Shown: positions 54,047 through 62,816 of the stretch, piece after piece
Numbering within the stretch: position 1 is the first letter of the stretch
Layout: each line of letters opens with the position of its first letter
Origin: CAWJJM01 sp963843275
GTDB taxonomy: Bacteria; Acidobacteriota; Thermoanaerobaculia; Multivoradales; JBCCEF01
Direction of reading: 5' to 3'
Assembly (NCBI GenBank): GCA_963843275.1
Contig: CAWJJM010000012.1
Location: forward strand, 124,001-188,000
Length of the DNA stretch: 64,000 nucleotides
Made by a program: the position numbers and the translations under genes
Notes under the pieces: generated by a model
Databases searched by the model: none
The model's input: only the letters and a program-made list of their open reading frames with translations
Told to the model about the DNA's origin: nothing

Positions 54047-54769
54047 TCAGTAGGGCGAGGCGGCCCGCACGTCGGCGACCACCCGGATGGCGTCGGCCCA
54101 CCAGCCGTTCGCCGTGCTGCGCAGGTCCACGTCGACGACGTCGCCGCGCTCCAGGCTGGACGGATCGTAGGTCTGCCCCTGGTAGTACACCGCGGTGCCG
54201 GAGTCGTAGTGGACGCTCACCACGTCGCCGGTGGTGCTGCCGGCGTCGAAGCCCTGCCCGTAACGGGTGCGCTCGAGGTTGAGGACGTGGGCCCGCGTGT
54301 CGACCGAACGGACGGTGCCGCGCAGGTCGGCGTCGAAGCCGCTCGTCGAGCTCGGAACGCCGCTGCCGGTGCCGTAGCCGCCGCTCGACACGTCGTAGGT
54401 GACCTGGATCTGGTCGGCGAGGAGCCGGTTGCCGCTCTCCTCGACCTGGGCCACGATGCGATCGCCGGCCTCGAGGTCGGCGGGCCGGTAGCTGGCGCCC
54501 TGGTAGGTCACCTCGGTGGAGTTGTCGTAGTACAGGACCTCGGTGTCGCCACCGTTGCGCAGGCCGCTCCGGACGCCGGAGACGTCGGCCACGGTGATGG
54601 TGCGGTTCGTCGTGTCGACCCGCTGCACGGTGCCCTCGAGCTGGGCGGTGGTGTTGGTCGGGGTGCCGCCGCCGAGGATCGGGCCGATCCCGGCCGAGCC
54701 GCAGGCGGCCAGCAGGGGCACGGCGAGCAGCAGGGTCAGCAGGTGGAGGTTCGCTCGGATCGTTCTCAT
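54047..54769 (-). CDS. Lipoprotein with two tandem OB-like repeats
   Basis: 240 residues from ATG 54769 (SD AGGAG). Signal MRTIRANLHLLTLLLAVPLLAACGSAG ends in lipobox LAAC. The mature protein has two homologous halves of about 85 residues: LEGTVQRVDTTNRTITV...VLYYDNSTEVTYQGASYRPADLEAGDRIVAQV...LLADQIQVTYDV and LRGTVRSVDTRAHVLNLER...VSVHYDSGTAVYYQGQTYDPSSLERGDVVDVDL...WWADAIRVVADV. They resemble DUF5666-type beta-barrel modules found in periplasmic lipoproteins. The function of the family is not known to me. A Gly/Ser/Thr linker separates the copies. Confidence 0.8.
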   Translation of the reverse strand: MRTIRANLHLLTLLLAVPLLAACGSAGIGPILGGGTPTNTTAQLEGTVQRVDTTNRTITVADVSGVRSGLRNGGDTEVLYYDNSTEVTYQGASYRPADLEAGDRIVAQVEESGNRLLADQIQVTYDVSSGGYGTGSGVPSSTSGFDADLRGTVRSVDTRAHVLNLERTRYGQGFDAGSTTGDVVSVHYDSGTAVYYQGQTYDPSSLERGDVVDVDLRSTANGWWADAIRVVADVRAASPY

Positions 54770-54894
54770 CGCTGCAAGCTCCTGGAGGAATGAACGTTCG
54801 TGTTCGCTTCGGGAGGTGTAGAGAGCAGGAAGCGTGCCGGCCGGGCCGGCCGCCGCCGCCGATCCGCCCGTGGTGCGCCCCCCGGCCGGCGCTC

Positions 54895-57633
54895 TCAGTC
54901 GAGCGGGATCGTCACCGGAGAGGAGCCCACGTGGACCCAGCCACGCCAGCTCAGCCCGCCGGCGACGACCTCCAGACGCCAATCGCCCGGCGCCAGCTTT
55001 CCGAGCGCGGTGGGGCCGCCCCGGGCGAGGCGCAGCGCCGGGCTCCAGCCCGGGAGCTGCGCCGCCACATCGATGCCGTCGGCGGTGGAAACGCGGAGAT
55101 GCTCGATCCGGGCGCCTTCGCATCCGCTGCTCCGGCAGGTGACCGAGAGGACGGTGCCGCGGGGGGACGTGATCGACGTCTCGTTGTCGCCCGCCGCCAC
55201 CGCGATCGGCGGCGAGATCCCGACGCCCGCCGTCGGATCGGCCCAGACGAGACGGTAGGTCGCCGGCGAGAGATCCTCGTAGCGCCGTCGGCCGTCCGGC
55301 CCCGACAGCAGGGCGCGCACCACCCGTCCCGTCGGATCGACCAGGACGGTGGGCACCGAGGCGAGCGGCCGACCTTCGTCGGAGCGCAGAGCGACCGTCA
55401 GCGACCCGTCGCCCCCGGCGGGGTCGAGCTTCAGGGTCAACGGTCCGCCGGCGGGAACGCTGACGTGGCGCAGGAAGGCGCCGGCATAGCCCTCGCTCCG
55501 CACGGAAAGGTCGTACCGGCCCGGCTCCAGCCCGGAGGCCCGGAACGTCCCGTCTCCCGCGGTGTGGACGAGGTTGCAGGGCAAGGCGCTCCCCTCGGGG
55601 AAGACCTCGACCCGGGCGTCCAGGGGGCGCTCGTCGTCCCGGGCCAGGACCCGTCCGAGCAGATCACTCCCCTCGAGCTCGATCTCCACCCACGCGCTCT
55701 CGCTGTCCGGCACCCGGACCCGCCGTACCGTCGAGCGGCCGTCGAGCTCGACGACGGTCGCCTGGAGGGTGCCCGCAGGTCCGTCGGGGATCCGGAAGCT
55801 CCCGTCGGCAGCCAGCGCCGCCGCGACCCGGGTGCTCGGCAGGCCGAAGGCCTGGCGGCCCGATCCGGTGGCGAGGACGAGCTTGCCCCGTCGGAGGCCC
55901 GGATCTTCCGCCGCGAGGAGGGAGATGGAACCGCCGGAGAGGGGTGCGCCCCGGCGCGTCACCCGACCCGCGATCTGCACGCCGCCGACGCGGAGCTCGA
56001 GCTCGTGCTCGCGTTCCGCTTCGCCGAGGTCCAGGGAGCGTTCGAGCAGGACCCTCTCTCCTTCGACGCGTACGCGATAGCGGCCCGGTGCGAGCAGCAC
56101 CCCGGAGAAGCGGCCGCTCTCCTCTGTCCACGCTTCGGCGAGCGCCGTCCACGTCTCGGCGTCCGCGGCGTAGAAGCGGACCGCGACGCCGCTCCGACCG
56201 ATTCCCCGGCCATCGACGACGCACCCGCGGACGGCCACCCCCGGTCCCAGGCGGACCTCTCCGAGATCCTCGATCCGGTCCTCGTCGAGGGTCACCTGGA
56301 GGGCGAGCGGCGCCCGGGGGTCGCGCCGGAAGCGGATCTCCCACTCGCCACTCTCGAGCCCGGTCAGGCGGAAGCTGCCGTCGCCGCGGCTCGTCGTCCG
56401 TGGCGTCGCGCCGCGCAGGACCGCATCGAACAGCCGAGCCCCCTGCGGCACCGCCTCGACGTCGGCGCGACTCAACCCCTCGCCGGTCTCGCCGTCGCTG
56501 ACCCAGCCGGTCACGCCGGCGCCGGTCGTCAGGGCGAGGACCCCGAGATCCGTACTGCTGCCTTCGGGAGCGTCGAAGGCCGGGACGACGGTCTCGCGGA
56601 AGCCGTCGGCGGCGACGCGCAGCCGATAGTGGCCCGGTTGCGGGAGGTCGGCCCGGAAGCCGTCCCGCTCCACGGGGACGCGGAGGGGGTAGGAGAGCCA
56701 GCGGGAGGGCGGTTCGAAGCGCTCGAGCCGGAGCTCGACCTCGGGAGGCAGCTCCGCGGCAGCCACGAGCTGAGCCGTGAGCTCGGCGCCGGGTCGCAGC
56801 TCGATCTCGATCGGCTCGAGCTCGTGATCCGGCGGCGGCGGCCGCACCAGCCGCTGCGCGGGCCGATATCCCGGCGCGTCGACGCTGAGCATGACGGGCA
56901 GACGAGGGGCGACGACGGAGAACGCTCCGTCCCGGCCGGTCTCGCCTCGGTCGCCGCCCATCGGTTCGACGGTGGCGCCGGGGACGGCCCGGTGACCCGA
57001 GCTGACCCGGCCGACGATCGCGACACCGGGTTCCAACAGGAGCTCGACCGGGTGCCCCGGCACGACCCGGCGTCGGACGGGCACGCAACCGTCGGCGTGC
57101 AGCGAGAGCTCCACCTCGGCGGAGGGGAGGCCGCGGAGGGTGAAGCCGCCGTCCGCGGTCAACGGGGCGCAGTGACGCCAGCGGGCCCGCAGCCCGTCCG
57201 GTCGCGTCTCGGTCCACCGGGCGCAGGCCCGGCCGCTCTTCGGCGGCGGGCGACGGCGCAGGACCGGCCTCGCTCTGCCGGTCAACAGGAGTCCGTCGGA
57301 GAGCTGAACGGTCGCGGGGAGAGGAGCCGGCAGGAGGTCCGCCCGGGGAAGATGACCCGGCTCGTCGATCAGGACGATCAGGCCGCCGATCTCCGGGAGG
57401 TCGGTGACCACCCGCCCGTCCGCATCGGTCTCGCCCCGCAGGAGGACCCGCGCCTGGGCCGTGGCCAGCGCCTCGCTCGTGGCGGCCGGAGCGAGCACCG
57501 TCACGCTGGCACCCGGCACGGGTCGCCCGCCGTCGTCGGTGACCCGGAGCTCGGCCGCGTCAGGGGACGTTGCCGCCAGGAGGAGCGCCACGAGGGCCAG
57601 CACAGGAAGCCCGCCGCCGGGACTAGGGCGCAT
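54895..57633 (-). CDS. Large exported protein of repeated carboxypeptidase regulatory-like domains
   Basis: About 912 residues from ATG 57633 (GTG 57639 is an alternative). The signal peptide is LPVLALVALLLAATSPDAAE. The rest is a chain of about eight beta-sandwich modules of 85-110 residues with a recurring pattern: G-R/V-V (FTG), then GxPLxGA-V, then T-x-x-DGxFRLxGLExGxYxLxV, as in AGVTGWVSDGETGEGLSRADVEAVPQG, SRGDGSFRLTGLESGEWEI and AGDGTFRASGLEPGRYDLSVRSEGY. These match CarboxypepD_reg-like/SdrD-B-like folds. No membrane anchor or catalytic domain is visible. It overlaps the preceding gene by 11 bases, so they are co-translated. Probably an extracytoplasmic scaffold or surface protein; this is inference. 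Confidence 0.8.
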   Translation of the reverse strand: MRPSPGGGLPVLALVALLLAATSPDAAELRVTDDGGRPVPGASVTVLAPAATSEALATAQARVLLRGETDADGRVVTDLPEIGGLIVLIDEPGHLPRADLLPAPLPATVQLSDGLLLTGRARPVLRRRPPPKSGRACARWTETRPDGLRARWRHCAPLTADGGFTLRGLPSAEVELSLHADGCVPVRRRVVPGHPVELLLEPGVAIVGRVSSGHRAVPGATVEPMGGDRGETGRDGAFSVVAPRLPVMLSVDAPGYRPAQRLVRPPPPDHELEPIEIELRPGAELTAQLVAAAELPPEVELRLERFEPPSRWLSYPLRVPVERDGFRADLPQPGHYRLRVAADGFRETVVPAFDAPEGSSTDLGVLALTTGAGVTGWVSDGETGEGLSRADVEAVPQGARLFDAVLRGATPRTTSRGDGSFRLTGLESGEWEIRFRRDPRAPLALQVTLDEDRIEDLGEVRLGPGVAVRGCVVDGRGIGRSGVAVRFYAADAETWTALAEAWTEESGRFSGVLLAPGRYRVRVEGERVLLERSLDLGEAEREHELELRVGGVQIAGRVTRRGAPLSGGSISLLAAEDPGLRRGKLVLATGSGRQAFGLPSTRVAAALAADGSFRIPDGPAGTLQATVVELDGRSTVRRVRVPDSESAWVEIELEGSDLLGRVLARDDERPLDARVEVFPEGSALPCNLVHTAGDGTFRASGLEPGRYDLSVRSEGYAGAFLRHVSVPAGGPLTLKLDPAGGDGSLTVALRSDEGRPLASVPTVLVDPTGRVVRALLSGPDGRRRYEDLSPATYRLVWADPTAGVGISPPIAVAAGDNETSITSPRGTVLSVTCRSSGCEGARIEHLRVSTADGIDVAAQLPGWSPALRLARGGPTALGKLAPGDWRLEVVAGGLSWRGWVHVGSSPVTIPLD

Positions 57634-58729
57634 CGGCACAGAGGGGACCTCGGGAGGTGTCGAAGAACCGGTCGGCCCGGATCCACAGGACGGTCGAGAG
57701 CCGCTGCTCGGCGGGAGCGGTCACCGGCCCGCGGACGAGGAACGCCCACTCCGGGGTGCCCGGGATCGCGGTCAGGTGTGCCGCGCCCTCGACCGGCAGA
57801 TCCCAACGGCCGCTGATCCGGTCGCCTCGCGGGTCGATCCGGAAGAGCCTCCAGGCGTTGCCGGCCGCCGCCGAGCGCACCGTCAGCAGGAAGAGCGCGT
57901 CCCGCACGCCGTAGAGGCCGACCAGGTGATCGGAGTGCTCGAGCGCCGCGAACAGCGGGACCACGGCGTCGCGCCCACGCGCCGGGGGAAGCAGCGGCAG
58001 CCGCGCGAACCCCTCCGGCATGGCGCGGAGAGCGCTCGGAGGCGTGGCGGAGAGATCGACGATGGCCGGGGGCTCGCCGAGCCGCAGGAAGTACGTCCTG
58101 TCGCCGGCGGTGGCGAGGTGATCCCGGCCACCGAGCCGATAGAAGATCTCTCCCTTCCAGCCCGCGGGAAAGGTCCAGGCGGTATCGAGCGGCTCGAGAG
58201 GGAGTGATCGGGCGCGGACGACCCCTTCCCGACGGCTCCCGTCGGGCAGGCGCAGGAAGCCGACGGCGAGCAGGCCGCCCGGTGCGGCGGCCATCTCCCG
58301 AAGGCCGAGGATCGTCAGCCCGGAGGCTCCCTCGGCCGGAAGCTCCTGGCGCGCGTAGACGCGTCCCTCGCGGTCCCGGGCGGTCAGGACCGCCGTCGCC
58401 TCGAGCGCCAACCGTCCCCCGTCGTACGGGATCATGTCGAGCAGTGGACCCTCGTCCTCTGCTCGGTCGTCCAGCTCGCCGTCCGAGCGGCCGTAGCGGA
58501 GGAGCCGACCGTCGCCGACCTCCTGCAGCAACAGCTGACCGCCGACGATCCAGGCCCCCGCGATCCTCCGGCCGGGCGGTGGCCGCAGCGTGGTGTGCCG
58601 GCACGGCTCCGCCGAAAGCGCCGAAAGGCAGGTGGCGGCGCACAGGGCGGAGAGCAGGCTGGATCGCGCCGCTCTCCGCAGGGCCCCTCCGATGCGTGGG
58701 CTGGCGCCGCGGGAGCCCGACCGTCTCAG
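57623..58729 (-). CDS. Unassigned exported protein (possible beta-propeller)
   Basis: About 368 residues if it starts at the CTG (58729-58727) that overlaps the stop of the small peptide gene in a CTGA arrangement. No ATG, GTG or TTG lies in the proper place, and the open frame runs further upstream without sense. This start would give an Arg-rich n-region and a hydrophobic SSLLSALCAATCLSALSA signal core. The mature part is beta-rich with recurrent phrases of the type GRDHLATAGDRTYFLRLG, HSDHLVGLYGVRDALFLLTV and WRLFRIDPRGDRISGRWDLP, spaced like blades of a propeller. No family recognised. Start and fold are both uncertain. Confidence 0.55.
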   Translation of the reverse strand: MRRSGSRGASPRIGGALRRAARSSLLSALCAATCLSALSAEPCRHTTLRPPPGRRIAGAWIVGGQLLLQEVGDGRLLRYGRSDGELDDRAEDEGPLLDMIPYDGGRLALEATAVLTARDREGRVYARQELPAEGASGLTILGLREMAAAPGGLLAVGFLRLPDGSRREGVVRARSLPLEPLDTAWTFPAGWKGEIFYRLGGRDHLATAGDRTYFLRLGEPPAIVDLSATPPSALRAMPEGFARLPLLPPARGRDAVVPLFAALEHSDHLVGLYGVRDALFLLTVRSAAAGNAWRLFRIDPRGDRISGRWDLPVEGAAHLTAIPGTPEWAFLVRGPVTAPAEQRLSTVLWIRADRFFDTSRGPLCADAP

Positions 58730-58944
58730 CCCGGCAGCGGGGGCTTGGGTGCACACACCGTGCACTCCGTGCAGTCCATCGCTTCGCCGGCAATGCAGAC
58801 GAGGTTGTCGTCGTCGAAGGATCCGTCGGCGCACTGGCCGCACGGCGGCCTTGCCGCGGCTCCCGGCGCGGCGACCATCCATCCGACGAGAAGACTCGCG
58901 CCGAGTGCGGCCCTCCAGAGCTCGAGGCCCAGATGGTCCCTCAT
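58726..58944 (-). CDS. Small secreted Cys-rich peptide
   Basis: 72 residues, with an excellent SD (GGAAGGAGGAGG) and a promoter just upstream. Residues 8-31 form a signal peptide (LELWRAALGASLLVGWMVAAPGAAA). The mature peptide of about 40 residues has six Cys in the order CGQC, C, C-TEC-TVC, rich in Asp, and ends PKPPLPG. No homologous family is recognised. Its gene starts the operon that continues with the unassigned exported protein and the CarboxypepD_reg protein. A short exported Cys peptide before a propeller-like gene recalls the NVEALA/BF2992 pairs of Bacteroidota, without sequence identity that I could claim. Confidence 0.72.
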   Translation of the reverse strand: MRDHLGLELWRAALGASLLVGWMVAAPGAAARPPCGQCADGSFDDDNLVCIAGEAMDCTECTVCAPKPPLPG

Positions 58945-58977
58945 GGCACCTCCTCCTTCCGGAGTTTATGATCTTAA

Positions 58978-59006
58978 ATCGTGAGAGTTTAAAGTCATTT
59001 TGTCAA
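58978..59006 (-). promoter_or_regulatory. Promoter of the exported-protein operon in an AT-rich island
   Basis: Minus strand: TTGACA (59006-59001), 17 bases, CACGAT (58983-58978; only the A2, A5 and T6 positions match). The surrounding 58960-59015 is the most AT-rich stretch of the whole window. The start point near 58970 would give a 26-base leader with the strong SD. Confidence 0.5.
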
Positions 59007-59073
59007 GCATTGTTTGACCGTCGAGAGCGCCGCGCGGAAGCACATCGACCCCGCGCCGGGGCCGCGCGCCCGC

Positions 59074-60135
59074 TCAGAGGGCGGCGGCGGCGACCCGGCC
59101 GTAGAGCTCCACCACTTCGCCGAGGCCGGCGAAGCGCGGGTCGCGGGTGGCGCCGGCGCGGTAGCGGGCGTGGATCTGCTGGACGATCACCGCGATCTTG
59201 AACAGGCCGAAGACGTGGTAGACGCGGAGCTGCGACAGGTCGGCGCCGGTGGCGGCGGCGTAGCGGGCCGCGAGCTCGGCGCGGGTGAGACTGCCCGGCG
59301 CCGCGGTGGGACCGAGGGCGAAGGCGCGCAGCGGCTCCGGATCGCCCGCCTCGACCCAGTAGGCGAGCGTCGTCCCCAGGTCCATCAGCGGGTCGCCGAC
59401 CGTCGCCATCTCCCAGTCGAGCACGGCGCGGATGCGCGCCGGGTCGGCGGGGTCGAGGACCAGGTTGTCGTACTTGTAGTCGTTGTGGATCAGCGCCGGG
59501 GCGCGGTCGGCGGGCACGTGGGCCGCCAGCCACTCGCCGACCGCCTCGAGCGCCGGGTGGTCGTCGGTGGCGGCGCGCCGGTAGCGCTCCCGCCAGCCGT
59601 CGATCTGGCGCCCGGCGTAGCCCTCCGGGCGCCCCAGGTCGCCGAGCCCGGCGGCGTGGTAGTCGAGGCCGTGGAGGCTGGCCAGGCCGTCGATCAGGCT
59701 CTCCGAGAGCGCCCGTGCCCGCGGCGGGGACAGCTCCAGCCCGGCGGGTACGGCGCGCCGCAGGATGAGCCCCCGGCGCCGCTGCATGACGTAGAAGGGC
59801 GCCCCGATCACCGCCGCATCCGTGCACAGCAGGAGCGGGCGCGGTGCCAGCGGCCACACCGGCGCCAGCGCCGCCAGCACCCGGTGCTCGCGCACCATGT
59901 CGTGCGCGCTCGCCGCCAGGTCGCCGAAGGGGGGCCGGCGCAGTACCAGCTCCAGCCCGCCGAGCCGCAGCAGGTAGGTGAGGTTGGACCAGCCGCTGGG
60001 GAACTGCTCGACGACGAGGGGAGCGACCGGATCGACCTCGACCCCGGCGGCGGGGAGGTGGCGGCGCAGGTGCGCGGCGAGCGGTGCCCGGGGCAGCTCC
60101 TCCCCCGGCCGGACCGGCGCCGTCGGGTCGTTCAT
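59074..60135 (-). CDS. APH-family phosphotransferase (ACAD10/11 kinase-like)
   Basis: 353 residues from ATG 60135, overlapping the acyl-CoA dehydrogenase stop (ATGA). Kinase-like fold: FPSGWSNLTYLLRLGGLELVLRRPPFG (nucleotide loop and Lys-position region), VREHRVLAAL, PFYVMQRRRG, the catalytic loop ALIHNDYKYDNLVLD (H-x-D-x-x-x-x-N) and the metal-binding AVLDWEMATVGDPLMDLG (DxD equivalent). This is the branch fused to acyl-CoA dehydrogenase in animal ACAD10/ACAD11, which phosphorylates 4-hydroxyacyl-CoAs. Antibiotic resistance is not implied. Confidence 0.86.
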   Translation of the reverse strand: MNDPTAPVRPGEELPRAPLAAHLRRHLPAAGVEVDPVAPLVVEQFPSGWSNLTYLLRLGGLELVLRRPPFGDLAASAHDMVREHRVLAALAPVWPLAPRPLLLCTDAAVIGAPFYVMQRRRGLILRRAVPAGLELSPPRARALSESLIDGLASLHGLDYHAAGLGDLGRPEGYAGRQIDGWRERYRRAATDDHPALEAVGEWLAAHVPADRAPALIHNDYKYDNLVLDPADPARIRAVLDWEMATVGDPLMDLGTTLAYWVEAGDPEPLRAFALGPTAAPGSLTRAELAARYAAATGADLSQLRVYHVFGLFKIAVIVQQIHARYRAGATRDPRFAGLGEVVELYGRVAAAAL

Positions 60136-61331
60136 CCGCCCGTCCGGTGGGCGGCCAGCACCCGCCGCGCCACCACCGCGTGGTGCACCTCGTCGGGGCC
60201 GTCGTAGATCCGCGCCGCCCGCTCCTGGGTGTAGAACCACGACAGCACCGTGTCGTCGGTCACCCCGAGCGCGCCGTGGGCCTGGACGGCGCGGTCGATC
60301 ACCCGGTCGAGGACGCCGGCGACGTGGAACTTGATCGCCGAGATCTCGACGCGGGCGGCGCGGGCGCCGTCGCGGTCGATGCGCCACGCGGCGTGCAGCA
60401 CCGCCAGCCGGGCGGCGTCGATCTCGGCGCGGGAGACGGCGATCCAGCGCCCCACCACGCCGCGACGGGCCAGCGGCTCGCCCGGGGCGAGCTCGCGTTC
60501 GAGGGCCCGGCGGCAGAGCAGCTCCAGGCAGCGCTCCGCGACGCCGATCCAGCGCATGCAGTGGTGGATGCGGCCGGGGCCGAGCCGGGCCTGGGCGATG
60601 GCGAAGCCCTCGCCCTCGCCCCCGAGCAGGGCGCCGCCGTCCACCCGGCAGCCGTCGTAGAGCAGCTCGCCGTGGCTCGCCCAGCCGTCGCCGGCGTGGC
60701 CCATCACCGGGACGTTGCGCACCATGCGCAGCCCGGGCGCCTCCATCGGCACGAGGAACATCGAGGCGCGCCGGTGCGGCGGCGCGGCGGGATCGGTCAC
60801 CGCCAGGGTCACCGCGAAGGCGGCGCCGTCGGCGCCGGTGGCGAACCACTTGTGCCCGTCGATCACCCAGCCGTCGCCGTCGCGCCGCGCCCGGGTCGCC
60901 ATCCAGGTGGGGTTCGAGCCGGGCCGCTCCGGCTCCGTCATGGCGAAGCAGGAGCGGATCTGGCCGGCGGCGAGCGGGGCCAGGTAGCGCTCGCGCTGTG
61001 CTGCGGAGCCGTACTCGAGGAGGATCTCCAGGTTGCCGGCGTCCGGCGCCTGGCAGCCGAAGGCGTAGTGGCCGAACGGGCTGCGCCCGAGGACCGCCGA
61101 CAGCAGCCCGTGCTCGAGCAGCGTGAGGCCGGCGCCGCCGTGCTCGCGCGGGATCTGCGGCAGCCACAGGCCCATCTCCCGGACCCGGTCGCGCTTGCCG
61201 GCGAGCACCGCCTCCGCCTCGCGGAAGGGCCCCCGCAGGTAGCGCGGCTCCAGCGGGACGAGCTCGTCGGCGACGAAGCGCTCGACCCCGGGGAGGACGT
61301 CGGCCAGCCGTTCCGGGAGGGAGAAGTCCAT
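60132..61331 (-). CDS. Acyl-CoA dehydrogenase (ACAD10/11-like partner)
   Basis: 399 residues, intact. The N-terminal helical domain has LWLPQIPREHGGAGLTLLEHGLL; the middle FAD-contact segment has SCFAMTEPERPGSNPTWMATRA (the usual T-E-P motif) and DGWVIDGHKWFATGADGA. The C-terminal domain has AISAIKFHVA-like KFHVAGVLDRVIDRAVQAHGALGVTDDTVLSWFYTQERAARIYDGPDEVHHAVVARRVL with Asp in the position often held by the catalytic Glu. The sequence pattern PERPGSNPT and the SAIKF tail agree with the ACAD10/11 group. Paired with the kinase-like gene downstream by a four-base overlap. Confidence 0.9.
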   Translation of the reverse strand: MDFSLPERLADVLPGVERFVADELVPLEPRYLRGPFREAEAVLAGKRDRVREMGLWLPQIPREHGGAGLTLLEHGLLSAVLGRSPFGHYAFGCQAPDAGNLEILLEYGSAAQRERYLAPLAAGQIRSCFAMTEPERPGSNPTWMATRARRDGDGWVIDGHKWFATGADGAAFAVTLAVTDPAAPPHRRASMFLVPMEAPGLRMVRNVPVMGHAGDGWASHGELLYDGCRVDGGALLGGEGEGFAIAQARLGPGRIHHCMRWIGVAERCLELLCRRALERELAPGEPLARRGVVGRWIAVSRAEIDAARLAVLHAAWRIDRDGARAARVEISAIKFHVAGVLDRVIDRAVQAHGALGVTDDTVLSWFYTQERAARIYDGPDEVHHAVVARRVLAAHRTGG

Positions 61332-61338
61332 GCCGCCC

Positions 61339-62766
61339 TCAGGCCGGGGCGGCCGCGGTCTCCTCGCGCAGGCGGGTCGCCTCGGCGAGCATGTCGTCGA
61401 TGCGGCAGAGCTTGACCCGCGGGCGGCCCTGGGCGGCGCCGCGCGAGCACTCCAGGCGGTCGAGCTCGCACCAGTCGGCGAAGCTCAGGTAGGAGACGCC
61501 GCGCGCCGCCAGCAGCTCGTCGATCGCCGCCGGCCTCCGCGCCGCCTCGTCGGCGGCGGGGGCCAGCCCCGGCACGTCCTCGAGCATCCGCTCCACGGTC
61601 TCGGCGGCGTCGAGCTTGTTGGTGCCGATGAGGCCGGTCGGGCCGCGCTTGGCCCAGCCGACGACGTACTCGCCGGGGAGCACGGCGTCGCGGTCCGGGT
61701 CGAGCACCCGGCCCTCCCGGTTGGGGATCAGGCCGGCGCCGTCGTCGAAGGGGACGTCGGGGAGCGCCACCGAGCGGTAGCCGATCGCCCGGATCACGGC
61801 GCTGACCGGGAGCGTCTCGGTCGCGCCGGTGCCGCGCGGCCGCAGCCGGCCGTCGGGGCCCGGCAGCAGGCGGTTGCGCTCCAGGACCAGCCCGCCGATG
61901 TGGCCGTCGGCGGCGACGATCTCCCGCGGGGAGACGAGGAAGCGGAAGTGGATGCGACGGTCCGCCGCGTGGTGGGCGCCGGCGGCGGTGCGCTCGGCGA
62001 AGCCGCGGAACAGCTCGAGGTTCTTCTCGGTCTGGCGGTCGAGCTCGACGGCCTCGGGGTCCTCGAGCTCGGCGGCGTCGACCACCACCTCGACGCCGTC
62101 GAGCTCGCCGAGCTCCTTGAGCTCCTGCGGCGAGCACTTCGCCTGGGCCGGGCCGCGCCGGGCGAGGACGTGGACGTCGGTGACCCGGCTGGCGCGCAGC
62201 GCCGCGAGGGCCTCGTCGGAGATGTCGGTGCTGGCGAGGTCCTCCGCCGGCCGGGCGAGCACGCGCGCGCAGTCGATGGCGACGTTGCCGATGCCGACCA
62301 CGGCGATCTGCCGGTGGGCGAGGGCGTAGTCGGCGCCCACGAAGTCCGGGTGGCCGTTGTACCAGGCCACGAACTCGGTCGACGACCAGCTCCCCGGGAG
62401 GTCCTCGCCGGGGATGCCGAGCCGGCGGTCGGTCTGGGCGCCGACCGCGTAGATCACCTGGTCGTAGGCGCGCAGCAGGTCGGCGCGGGTCAGGTCGCGT
62501 CCCAGGCACACGTTGCCGAAGAAGCGGGTCCGCTCGTCGCGGGCCACCTTCTCGAAGACGCGGGTGACGAGCTTGATCTTCTGGTGGTCCGGGGCGACCC
62601 CGTAGCGCACCAGCCCGAAGGGCGCCGGCAGGCGGTCGAAGACGTCGACGGAGACGGCGAGGCCGGGGGCATCGAGCAACGCGCCGGCGGCGTAGTAACC
62701 GGACGGCCCGGCGCCGACGACGGCGATGCGCAGGGGGCGTTCCGGGGAGCTTCCGATGGCGTTCAT
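61339..62766 (-). CDS. Ferredoxin/adrenodoxin-type NADP reductase
   Basis: 475 residues from ATG 62766. RIAVVGAGPSGYYAAGAL (FAD loop), DRLPAPFGLVRYGVAPDHQKIKLV, YDQVIYAVGA, QIAVVGIGNVAIDCARVLARP (NADP loop), DVHVLARRGPAQAKCSPQELKELGEL, VSAVIRAIGYRSVALPDVPFDD and VVGWAKRGPTGLIGTNKLDAAETVE are the FprA/adrenodoxin reductase signatures. It transfers electrons from NADPH to ferredoxin-like carriers. The gene ends seven bases before the acyl-CoA dehydrogenase start, so all three minus-strand genes may form one operon. The last 50 residues form an extension with C-x-x-D-R-L-E-C (possible extra contact region). Confidence 0.88.
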   Translation of the reverse strand: MNAIGSSPERPLRIAVVGAGPSGYYAAGALLDAPGLAVSVDVFDRLPAPFGLVRYGVAPDHQKIKLVTRVFEKVARDERTRFFGNVCLGRDLTRADLLRAYDQVIYAVGAQTDRRLGIPGEDLPGSWSSTEFVAWYNGHPDFVGADYALAHRQIAVVGIGNVAIDCARVLARPAEDLASTDISDEALAALRASRVTDVHVLARRGPAQAKCSPQELKELGELDGVEVVVDAAELEDPEAVELDRQTEKNLELFRGFAERTAAGAHHAADRRIHFRFLVSPREIVAADGHIGGLVLERNRLLPGPDGRLRPRGTGATETLPVSAVIRAIGYRSVALPDVPFDDGAGLIPNREGRVLDPDRDAVLPGEYVVGWAKRGPTGLIGTNKLDAAETVERMLEDVPGLAPAADEAARRPAAIDELLAARGVSYLSFADWCELDRLECSRGAAQGRPRVKLCRIDDMLAEATRLREETAAAPA

Positions 62767-62816
62767 GGCAGATCCTCCGCCGGGCGAGCTTACCCCACCG
62801 CCGCCGGGCCGCGCGG

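Noticed and set aside
59074..60135. APH-family protein as an aminoglycoside resistance gene
   Set aside because: Sequence pattern and operon partner fit the ACAD10/11 kinase branch, not drug kinases.
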